Positions 57,087 to 64,000 of a stretch of DNA of 64,000 nt are shown here, in pieces. The translations under genes were made by a program, and so were the position numbers. Position 1 is the first letter of the stretch. Every line of letters begins with the position of its first letter. The notes below the pieces were generated by a model. It was not told the origin of the DNA. It worked only from the letters and a program-made list of their open reading frames with translations, and did no database searches. The stretch spans positions 83,917 to 147,916 of the forward strand of contig CACEKE010000002.1 of the NCBI GenBank assembly GCA_902560075.1, in the 5' to 3' direction. The stretch comes from an uncultured Pelagibacteraceae bacterium (GTDB lineage: Bacteria; Pseudomonadota; Alphaproteobacteria; Pelagibacterales; Pelagibacteraceae).

Positions 57087-58220
57087 TTAGACTAAATAAC
57101 CAGATAAATGTTTATAGTGATTAAAAATACTAAATTTTCTGCTTAATTTTAAATTTTCTAAGACTATTTTACTATTCTTTGAATTTTTTATATAAACATC
57201 AAAGTTTTTCAAAAAACTATTTCTGTCATTATTTTTGAAAATTGTTCCATTTAAATTATTTTTAATGATTTCACGTGGACCTGGTTTAGCATCTGATGAA
57301 AATACCGGTGACCTACAAAATGCTGCCTCTATTAATACAAAACCTGGGTCTTCCCATAACGATGACAATATAAAACCTTTGGCTTTTTTAAAATAAGGAA
57401 ATACATTTTTTATATATCCTAGAAGTAAAATATTGTTTGATAATTTATTGTTTTTAATAAAACTATTTAATAAATTAAAATTTTCTCCTTCCCCTATAAT
57501 AAACAATTTTATTGTTGGATATCTTTTTACTAACTCTTTAAAACAATTACAAAGAAATAAAAAATTTTTTTGATTTGTCAGTCTTCCAATCGCAACATAA
57601 AAGTCTCCTTTCTGATCTATTTTCTCCTTTATTTTACTATTTACTTTGCTGACATGAATAATAGGATCAAAAAGAATTTTTAATTTTTTTTCATCACATA
57701 AATTTAAACTTTTTAGATAATTATTGGTTGCATTTGTTGGACATGTAATCAAATAAATTTTTTTAAATGCAAATTTCCATAACAACTTTCTAAACATATT
57801 CAATCTTGGAAGTCCTGAAATCCTTAATATAAATTTTGTCTTAAAACTAAATAAAATCAACAAAATTAAAGGCAATGATGTAATTAGGTGAATGACAATA
57901 TAGTCAGGTGGTTTTTTTTTTAGAATTTTAAGCAAGGGTAAAAAGCCCAATATAAAAAAAATTAAATATGAGACTCTACTAGAAACTTTCCCATACTTTG
58001 GCAAATATTTAGTGATATTTATATTATAAAAATTTAATAAATTTATTTTTTTTTGCCTTATCTCAGAAATATTTTGGTTAAATTCTCCAAAAAAGTTCAT
58101 AATAGTAGCATCAAACTCTTTGCTAAACTTATTTAAACTGTAAGCTGAATTTATAACAGCCTTGCAAGTTGCTATAGGCGTAAGAAAAGGTGACCAATAA
58201 TAGACTTTTTTTAGTTTCAA
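57087..58220 (-). CDS. Family 4 (group 1) glycosyltransferase
   Basis: This 377-residue GT-B protein has the C-terminal donor domain with FYVAIGRLTNQKNFLFLCNCF near residue 190, LFIIGEGENFNLL near 220, ILLLGYIKNVFPYFKKAKGFILSSLWEDPGFVLIEAAF near 250-295 (the E-x7-E-type motif). The N-terminal half is less conserved. It is the first gene of a minus-strand run and diverges from the methyltransferase gene with a gap of about 80 bases. Confidence 0.9.
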   Translation of the reverse strand: MKLKKVYYWSPFLTPIATCKAVINSAYSLNKFSKEFDATIMNFFGEFNQNISEIRQKKINLLNFYNINITKYLPKYGKVSSRVSYLIFFILGFLPLLKILKKKPPDYIVIHLITSLPLILLILFSFKTKFILRISGLPRLNMFRKLLWKFAFKKIYLITCPTNATNNYLKSLNLCDEKKLKILFDPIIHVSKVNSKIKEKIDQKGDFYVAIGRLTNQKNFLFLCNCFKELVKRYPTIKLFIIGEGENFNLLNSFIKNNKLSNNILLLGYIKNVFPYFKKAKGFILSSLWEDPGFVLIEAAFCRSPVFSSDAKPGPREIIKNNLNGTIFKNNDRNSFLKNFDVYIKNSKNSKIVLENLKLSRKFSIFNHYKHLSGYLV

Positions 58221-58302
58221 ATTGTTTCTAATTTGTAATTCTAGTGTATTAGTAATATGAAAATATATCTTTTAAAACAAATATATTTAAAAAATAATTT
58301 GA

Positions 58303-58935
58303 ATGAGTGATTTTGATTATAAATTAGACAATTTTTTATTTCCATTAATAAAAGAGATAGACAATCCAATTATTTTGGAATTAGGAGTCCAAAATGGTAG
58401 ATCAACAAAAAAATTTTTAGATATTTGTAAAAAAAATAATGGAGAACTCTTCTCTGTAGATATAGATGATTGCTCAAATGTAACAAAAGATAAAAATTGG
58501 CATTTTTTTCAAACAAGAGATGATAATTTTGAATATATAAAATCTAAGATCCCAAAAAAAATTGATATTCTATTTATCGACACCCTTCATGAAGCAAATC
58601 ATGTTAAAAAATTAATTTATGAATATTATCCTTTAATAAAAAAAAATGGATTTATATTTATTGATGATGTCTCACATTTGCCTTATTTAGAAAGTAAAGA
58701 AAGAAATAATTTTTATTGTGAGATAAATAATAAAGAAACTTTTGATTTATTAATTTCGATATATTCAGAAAATAAAGAAAACTTTGATTTGAATTTTACA
58801 TTTGTTTCATCTGGATTAGCAATTATAAAAAAAAAGACAGATACTAAACTTTTTACTTATAAAAAAATCAGTGAAAGAAGTTTAAGTTTTAAAAATTTTT
58901 TTAGAAAATTATGGATAAAAATGAAAAAAAATTAA
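58303..58935 (+). CDS. Class I SAM-dependent methyltransferase
   Basis: This 210-residue protein has the SAM-binding motif ILELGVQNGRSTKKFL near residue 23, GELFSVDIDDCSN near 48 and IDILFIDTLHEANHVKKLI near 86, followed by GFIFIDDVSHLP. The pattern fits Methyltransf_24-type enzymes often found in polysaccharide clusters. The substrate is unknown. It overlaps the next glycosyltransferase gene by 25 bases. Confidence 0.8.
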   Translation: MSDFDYKLDNFLFPLIKEIDNPIILELGVQNGRSTKKFLDICKKNNGELFSVDIDDCSNVTKDKNWHFFQTRDDNFEYIKSKIPKKIDILFIDTLHEANHVKKLIYEYYPLIKKNGFIFIDDVSHLPYLESKERNNFYCEINNKETFDLLISIYSENKENFDLNFTFVSSGLAIIKKKTDTKLFTYKKISERSLSFKNFFRKLWIKMKKN

Positions 58936-60017
58936 TTTTATTCATGCCTTCTATGGAAGGAGGCGGTGTTGAAAAAAATTTTATTATTATTGCAAATTAT
59001 CTAGCTAAAAATATTAAAAATATTTCTCTAATAACGTTTGATAAAAAATTTAATAAAAGATTCGATAAAAAAATTGATATAATTAATTCTAATTATTCAA
59101 ATAAAAAAAAATATTCAAAATATTTTAAATATTTTATTTCACTTTATTTGCTTATAAAAGAAATTCGTGGTTATAGGGAAACTCTTATATTTTCCTTTCA
59201 AGCAAATATTTATGTGATTATATTATCAATATTTTTTAATTTTAAAGTAATTACAAGATCTAATTCTTCTCCTTCCGGTTGGGGAGGAAATATAATTAAA
59301 AAAAATCTATTTAAGTTTTTTTTTAAATATGCACATAAAATTATTGTAAACAGTAGCCATTTTAAAAAAGAATTTCAAAATGTTTTTAATATAAACACTG
59401 TATTGATTTATAATCCATTAGATAAATCTCAAATATTAAAAAAAAGTAAAAAATTTTTGAATTTTAAATTTTTTGATGATTCAAAGAGTCTAAAAATAAT
59501 AAATATTGCTAGATTTACTAATCAAAAAGATCATATAACTCTTTTAAAGGGTTTTGAGTTAATAGTTAAAAAAAAAAAATGTAAATTGTTAATAATGGGA
59601 TATGGAAAAAATAAAGAAATTATAAAAAACTTTATAAGACAAAAAAAATTGAACAATTATATAAATGTAATTGACTTTCAAGATAATCCATACAACTATC
59701 TAAACAAAGCGGATATATTCGTGTTAACTTCCAAATTTGAAGGATTGCCAAATGTTCTCCTTGAAGCGCAAGTTTTAAAAAAATTTATCATTTCATCTGA
59801 TTGTCCAACAGGTCCAAAAGAAATATTGAAAAGTGGTAAATATGGGGACCTATTTGATGTTGGTGATTACAAAGACTTAGCAAAAAAAATTTTAAGATTT
59901 AATAAAAAGTCAAAAATCTATAGATCTAAAATAAAGTTAGCATATAATAGTTTATACAGATTTGATTACTCAAATAATTGTAAAAAATATTTAAATATCA
60001 TACGTGAAAGTTTATAA
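58911..60017 (+). CDS. Family 4 (group 1) glycosyltransferase
   Basis: This 368-residue GT-B protein starts LILFMPSMEGGGVEKNFIIIANYL, the usual WsaF/WaaG-like opening; the donor domain has IINIARFTNQKDHITLLKGF near residue 195, LLIMGYGKNKEII near 225, and ADIFVLTSKFEGLPNVLLEAQVLKKFII near 268-295 with the two glutamates of the EX7E motif. It lies about 30 bases before the phosphonate operon and may be cotranscribed with it, so it could act on a phosphonate-bearing polymer. Confidence 0.9.
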   Translation: MDKNEKKLILFMPSMEGGGVEKNFIIIANYLAKNIKNISLITFDKKFNKRFDKKIDIINSNYSNKKKYSKYFKYFISLYLLIKEIRGYRETLIFSFQANIYVIILSIFFNFKVITRSNSSPSGWGGNIIKKNLFKFFFKYAHKIIVNSSHFKKEFQNVFNINTVLIYNPLDKSQILKKSKKFLNFKFFDDSKSLKIINIARFTNQKDHITLLKGFELIVKKKKCKLLIMGYGKNKEIIKNFIRQKKLNNYINVIDFQDNPYNYLNKADIFVLTSKFEGLPNVLLEAQVLKKFIISSDCPTGPKEILKSGKYGDLFDVGDYKDLAKKILRFNKKSKIYRSKIKLAYNSLYRFDYSNNCKKYLNIIRESL

Positions 60018-60047
60018 TATTAACAAATTAAAAATAATTTAACAAAA

Positions 60048-61361
60048 ATGACAAAAAAGAAGATTAACATTAAATTTAAAAAGATACTAAATGACTTAAA
60101 AAGAAGACCTGAGGATGCTGCTTCAGATTTAGGTTTAACAAAAAAAAAAATTTTAGAAATATTAGATGGAAAAAGAAAATTAGAGTTTGATTTAATTGAA
60201 AAAGCTGTGAAAAAGTGGCCTGTAAATTTTAATGAATTTTTCAGTGTAGAGGACGACACTAAAAATGGATACAAAATTTTCAAAAATAAAGCTTCAAATT
60301 CTACAGAAAGAAAAATGTACAGAGCTGGTTATCCTTATTATCTTTATAAAGATACAGTAATGAGTAAAGTTTCAACTTTTAGACCTGAGTGGATTCAACA
60401 ATTAAAAATTGTTAAAAATTCTAACCCAAATAATGTTGGTGTAAGATTTAATAATGGGCATTTCCTTCACCAATTTACTTACTTTATTGGGCCAGTAAAT
60501 TTCTACTATAAAATTAATAACAAGAAAAAAGTAGTAAAAATGAATACTGGTGACTCAATGTATATTTCTCCATATATTCCGCATTCATTCACCACACGAG
60601 AAAATAAGAAAAATGTTTTAGGGAATATTTTAGCACTTACTTATGCAGATAAATTAAATACAGAGTCATTAAATGAGTTTTCTGCAATTGGCTATGAATT
60701 AACAAAAAGATTTAATTTAAATCTAAAAAATAAAGTTAACGCATTTAAATCTTCACTTCTTTACCATTTAAATAATTCATCTATTTCAAAACAAAACTTT
60801 TTTGAATTATCAGGAATTCAATTAAAAGAAATTTTTAAAAAAAAAAAATTACCTAATAGCAATGTAATTAATAGAATAGCAAATATTCTAAAGATAAATT
60901 CTAGAGATTTATTGCCTCCAATACAAGATCATTATGTTAAAATACAAAAATATAACAATAATAGATCTTGGTATTACCCATCAATGAAAAAAAAAGAATT
61001 TTTATTTGTGGAGCTTACCAACCTTGCACATTTACCAATGTCTAAAGCATTTGAACTAAATATTCTTAAAGAAAATAAAAATACAACTGAATTTATGATA
61101 CCAACTCACCAATACCTTTATAATATTGGTTCTACAACAATTGACATCACTTTCGATAAAAAGATCAAACAAAAATTTGATCCTGGCGACTCTATTTATA
61201 TCAAGCCTAACTTGATCTATAAGTTCAAAGGGAAAGGTAAAATTTTAATTCTTAGAATTGGAGGATCTATATCCTCAGATGCTTTATACCATTTATCTTG
61301 GCTTTCACAAAATAATCTTAAGAGATTATTAAATGATAATAAACCATGGTTTAATAAATAA
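60048..61361 (+). CDS. mpnS: Methylphosphonate synthase-like oxygenase (HEPD/MPnS family)
   Basis: This 437-residue protein has two repeats of a helix-turn-helix-like segment plus cupin: HTH-like DAASDLGLTKKKILEILDG (23-41) and QNFFELSGIQLKEIFK near 255-275; cupins around residues 110-200 and 320-410. The layout is that of hydroxyethylphosphonate dioxygenase and methylphosphonate synthase. Putative iron ligands are His138, Gln142 (GHFLHQ) and His179 (IPHSF). Gln in place of Glu, and Ile173, are the residues I recall separating methylphosphonate synthase from HEPD. It would convert 2-hydroxyethylphosphonate and O2 to methylphosphonate. It lies 5 bases before the next phosphonate gene. Confidence 0.85.
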   Translation: MTKKKINIKFKKILNDLKRRPEDAASDLGLTKKKILEILDGKRKLEFDLIEKAVKKWPVNFNEFFSVEDDTKNGYKIFKNKASNSTERKMYRAGYPYYLYKDTVMSKVSTFRPEWIQQLKIVKNSNPNNVGVRFNNGHFLHQFTYFIGPVNFYYKINNKKKVVKMNTGDSMYISPYIPHSFTTRENKKNVLGNILALTYADKLNTESLNEFSAIGYELTKRFNLNLKNKVNAFKSSLLYHLNNSSISKQNFFELSGIQLKEIFKKKKLPNSNVINRIANILKINSRDLLPPIQDHYVKIQKYNNNRSWYYPSMKKKEFLFVELTNLAHLPMSKAFELNILKENKNTTEFMIPTHQYLYNIGSTTIDITFDKKIKQKFDPGDSIYIKPNLIYKFKGKGKILILRIGGSISSDALYHLSWLSQNNLKRLLNDNKPWFNK

Positions 61362-61366
61362 TCATC

Positions 61367-61816
61367 ATGAGGAAGAAAGTTTTTTTTGATCTAAAAAGAC
61401 CTTACGTTTTTATTCCGATGAGTGCTGATTTTTTTCACCATGGTCATGTAAACCTTTTAGTAAAAGCAAAAAAATTTGGAAATATCATTGTGGGTCTTAT
61501 GACTAATGCTGGTATAAAATCCTACAAAAAAAGATTTCCATTTTTTAATTACTACCAAAGAAAAAAAGTTCTTGAAGAAATTAAATGTATTAAAAAAATT
61601 ATTCCTTTAAACGGACTAGAATATGCTAAAACTGCAAAAAAATATCAACTTGATTATTTCGTACATGGAAATGATTGGGTAAAAGGACCACAATCTAAAG
61701 AACGTCAAATTTTGATCAGGACAATGAAAGAATGGAATGGAAAAGTTTTAGAATTTAAGTATACTAAAAATGTTTCTTCAACAAAAATTAAAAAAAAGTT
61801 TAACAAAATCAAATAA
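61367..61816 (+). CDS. Cytidylyltransferase-like nucleotidyltransferase
   Basis: This 149-residue protein has the HxGH nucleotide-binding motif as HHGH (24-27) in MSADFFHHGHVNLLVKAK, HGNDWVKGPQSKERQ near residue 95 and NVSSTKIKKKF at the end (the S-T-K signature). It resembles TagD/glycerol-3-P cytidylyltransferases and could activate a phosphonate with CTP before transfer to a polymer. It is flanked by mpnS and the PEP mutase fusion, with a 1-base overlap to the latter. Confidence 0.85.
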   Translation: MRKKVFFDLKRPYVFIPMSADFFHHGHVNLLVKAKKFGNIIVGLMTNAGIKSYKKRFPFFNYYQRKKVLEEIKCIKKIIPLNGLEYAKTAKKYQLDYFVHGNDWVKGPQSKERQILIRTMKEWNGKVLEFKYTKNVSSTKIKKKFNKIK

Positions 61817-63126
61817 TGAAATCATCAAAAAAAATTGTTTATGTACCTTTAGCTGTTGATTTTATTAATGATGCTCATATTAAAATAATTAATGTAGCCA
61901 AAAAATATGGTGAGGTTATAGTTGGTTTGTTAACTGACAAGGCAATAGCCAAATACAAAAGTATTCCTATTATTAATTATGAAACAAGGGAATTAATGGT
62001 AAAAAACTTAAAAAATGTATCTAAAGTAATCCCAGATAATTCATATGATTATATTGAAAATTTAAAAGCCTTAAAACCTAATTTTCTTGTCCATGGAGAT
62101 GACTGGAAAAAACAAGGTTTTAGAAAACACATACGACCAAAAGTTATTAAAATTTTAAAAAAATGGAATGGTAAATTAATTGAACCAAGATCCACCAAAA
62201 ATATATCAGTTACTAACTCAGAAAAAAAAATAAAAGATATTTTTGATAATACAGAAAATAGAGTTTCAAAATTAGCTAGATTAATAAAATCAAAAGAGAT
62301 TGTTAGAGTTTTAGAGTCTCATAATTCATTAACAGGCTTAATCATAGAAAATCTAAAAATAGAAAAAAATAAGAAAATTGAGGAATTTGATTGTATGTGG
62401 TCTTCAAGTTTGACAGATTCTGCAACTAAAGGAAAGCCTGATAATCAAGCTGTAGATTACTCCTCTAGGATATCATCATTAAATGATATGCTTGACGTAA
62501 CCTCTAAACCATTAATATTTGATGCTGATAATGGTGGTCAATTTGAACATTTATCTTTTTTGATAAGATCTTTGGAGAGAAATGGTGTTTCTGCTATTAT
62601 AATGGAAGATAAAGTAGGATTAAAAAAAAATTCATTATTTAAAAATCAAAAGGATGCTAAACAGGATACACCAAAAGCGTTTGCAAAAAAAATTAAAAAA
62701 GCTTGTACTACAAGAAAGTCCAAGGACTTTCTTATTATTGCTCGTATTGAAAGTTTTATCCTTGGAAAAGGCCTGAAAGACGCTCTTAAAAGAGCAGAAA
62801 TTTATTCGAGAGCTGGTGCAGATGCGATATTAATCCATAGCAAAGAAAAAACTGCTAAGGAGATTTTTTCATTTTCGAAAATTTTTAATAAAAGTAAATT
62901 CTCTAAACCCTTGATAGCTGTACCCTCAACCTACTCAAAAGTATATGAAAAAGATTTAATAAAAAATGGTTTCAAAATTGTTATTTATGCTAATCATTTA
63001 CTAAGAGCTGCTTTTCCAGCTATGGAATTTACTGCAAAAAAAATTCTTGAAAATACTAGATCTTTTGAAATAGAAAAAAATATAATACCTATCAAAAGGA
63101 TTATAAATCTTATAGGTAATGATTAA
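61816..63126 (+). CDS. pepM: Nucleotidyltransferase-phosphoenolpyruvate mutase fusion
   Basis: This 436-residue protein has two domains. Residues 1-135 look like a TagD-type nucleotidyltransferase in which HxGH has become NDAH (18-21), so activity is doubtful. Residues about 150-436 are PEP mutase: MWSSSLTDSATKG (194-206), FDADNGG (235-241) and the diagnostic EDKVGLKKNS motif (264-273), which separates PepM from isocitrate-lyase relatives. It turns PEP into phosphonopyruvate, the first C-P bond step. The stop overlaps the start of the decarboxylase gene. Confidence 0.93.
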   Translation: MKSSKKIVYVPLAVDFINDAHIKIINVAKKYGEVIVGLLTDKAIAKYKSIPIINYETRELMVKNLKNVSKVIPDNSYDYIENLKALKPNFLVHGDDWKKQGFRKHIRPKVIKILKKWNGKLIEPRSTKNISVTNSEKKIKDIFDNTENRVSKLARLIKSKEIVRVLESHNSLTGLIIENLKIEKNKKIEEFDCMWSSSLTDSATKGKPDNQAVDYSSRISSLNDMLDVTSKPLIFDADNGGQFEHLSFLIRSLERNGVSAIIMEDKVGLKKNSLFKNQKDAKQDTPKAFAKKIKKACTTRKSKDFLIIARIESFILGKGLKDALKRAEIYSRAGADAILIHSKEKTAKEIFSFSKIFNKSKFSKPLIAVPSTYSKVYEKDLIKNGFKIVIYANHLLRAAFPAMEFTAKKILENTRSFEIEKNIIPIKRIINLIGND

Positions 63127-64000
63127 AATTGATTCATTAATTAATGTATTAAAAAAAAATAACTCTGATTTTTTTACTGGAGTTCCAGACAGCGTCTTAA
63201 AGGAACTTTCATATTACCTACAATCAAATAAAAAGATAAAGCATATTATAGCTGTGAATGAAGGTGCTGCAGTTTCAATTGGAATAGGATATTATCTGTC
63301 TAGTAACAAAATTCCTATCATTTATATGCAAAATTCTGGCTTATCTAATGCTTTGAACCCTCTTATTTCTATAGCGCATAAAAAAGTATATTCTGTTCCA
63401 CTTATACTGGTGATTGGCTGGAGAGGTTCACCTCAAATTAAGGACGAGCCTCAGCACAATGTAAAAGGTCAAATTACAGAACAAATCCTTAAACTCTTAA
63501 ATATAAAATATACAATTATTAGATCAAAAAAAGACATTATAAGATTTGATAAACAAATTAAAAAAGCCAAAAAAAGTAAATCAACTATAGCTTGTTTAAT
63601 AGAACAAGGAACTTTAGAAAAAAATTCAAAAATAAACACCAAAAAAGAATATTATAAATTGGACAAAGAATTTTTTCTTAAAACTTTGATAGAAAATATT
63701 AGTGATAAATCTAAAATTATATCTAGTACTGGCTATAATTCGAGAGAAATAATGTTTTTGAGAAATAAATATAAATTATATAATACCAAAGATTTTTATA
63801 TGGTTGGCGGCATGGGACATACGTCTTCTGTAGCTCTCGGTCACTCTTTATTTAACAAAAATAAAACTATATGCATTGATGGAGATGGTTCTTTTCTTAT
63901 GCATCTGGGCTCAATTAAAACTGCTGGAACTTTTTCAAAAAAAAATTTTAAATATATCTTACTAAATAATAACTCTCATGATTCTGTTGGAGGACAATGT
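63119..64000 (+). CDS. ppd: Phosphonopyruvate decarboxylase (C-terminal end cut by window)
   Basis: The start ATG lies within the pepM stop region (8-base overlap). The visible 294 residues include FFTGVPDSVLKELSYYL, the catalytic glutamate in VNEGAAVSIGIGYYL (Glu48), the MQNSGLSNALNPLIS stretch, DEPQHNVKGQIT, and the TPP-binding IDGDGSFLMHLGS...NNN (255-285). It decarboxylates phosphonopyruvate to phosphonoacetaldehyde, pulling the unfavourable PepM reaction forward. The 3' end, and probably a phosphonoacetaldehyde reductase gene, lie beyond the right edge. Confidence 0.93.
   Translation, partial: MIKIDSLINVLKKNNSDFFTGVPDSVLKELSYYLQSNKKIKHIIAVNEGAAVSIGIGYYLSSNKIPIIYMQNSGLSNALNPLISIAHKKVYSVPLILVIGWRGSPQIKDEPQHNVKGQITEQILKLLNIKYTIIRSKKDIIRFDKQIKKAKKSKSTIACLIEQGTLEKNSKINTKKEYYKLDKEFFLKTLIENISDKSKIISSTGYNSREIMFLRNKYKLYNTKDFYMVGGMGHTSSVALGHSLFNKNKTICIDGDGSFLMHLGSIKTAGTFSKKNFKYILLNNNSHDSVGGQC

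Noticed and set aside
60048..61361. Reading the 437-residue protein as a simple XRE-cupin transcription regulator
   Set aside because: The double HTH-like/cupin layout, the His-Gln-His site and the position directly before pepM and ppd fit the HEPD/MPnS oxygenase family better.
1..64000. CRISPR arrays, insertion sequences, integrases or prophage
   Set aside because: No regularly spaced repeats, transposase or integrase motifs, or terminal inverted repeats were seen on either strand.

Overview
The window looks like a chromosome segment of a streamlined marine alphaproteobacterium of the SAR11 / Pelagibacterales type. This rests on sequence features, not on a database search. Base composition is very AT-rich and genes are packed with gaps of a few bases or with 4-base stop/start overlaps. 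Several gene neighbourhoods are typical of Alphaproteobacteria (yebC-ruvC-tolQRAB-pal-cpoB-tilS-ftsH, rpmE next to a DUF1013/TrcR gene, a three-gene pnt transhydrogenase). A 5S rRNA gene stands alone at the edge of a block of cell-surface genes, matching the published description of SAR11 hypervariable region 2, which lies between the 5S gene and the 16S-23S genes. No stretch longer than about 300 bases lacks a gene. No insertion sequence, integrase or CRISPR array was seen.

Core part (1 to about 44,090). The left edge holds the 5' part of ppdK, then glyS, glyQ and an S49 peptidase (all minus). Isoprenoid, cofactor and chorismate genes follow (ispB, pdxH, aroC, dxs, ispA, xseB), then tsaC, an ABC-2 exporter pair, tRNA-Arg(UCG), rluD and rpoH. 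A long minus-strand block carries purA, thiD, glmM, folP, ftsH, tilS, the Tol-Pal genes, a phage-type RuvC, yebC, a YmdB phosphoesterase, 5-formyl-THF cyclo-ligase, zapA and a coiled-coil gene. The plus-strand run tkt-gap-pgk-fba-thiE-efp-suhB joins lower glycolysis/gluconeogenesis to thiamine and translation genes. It is followed by rpmE, trcR, rpsU and initiator tRNA. A minus-strand group of 5S rRNA, a sugar epimerase, rpmJ, pntAa, pntAb, pntB and a transaldolase closes the core.

Accessory part (about 44,090 to 64,000). This block makes and decorates surface polymers. It has an O-antigen ligase/polymerase-like protein, several glycosyltransferases, GDP-mannose dehydratase plus GDP-fucose synthase (GDP-L-fucose supply), a WecA-type undecaprenyl-phosphate sugar transferase and a SAM methyltransferase.

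Two gene sets stand out. First, 46,266-50,918 holds an exported pyrophosphatase, a DUF4956 membrane protein, a membrane-anchored CotH-kinase/beta-helix protein and a VTC-type polyphosphate polymerase domain, a likely phosphate-polymer or surface phosphorylation system of unknown function. Second, 60,048-64,000 is a phosphonate operon: a methylphosphonate-synthase-like oxygenase, a free nucleotidyltransferase, a nucleotidyltransferase-PEP mutase fusion and a phosphonopyruvate decarboxylase that runs off the right edge. Together they predict synthesis of methylphosphonate, the precursor of aerobic marine methane, probably attached to a surface polymer made by the neighbouring glycosyltransferases.
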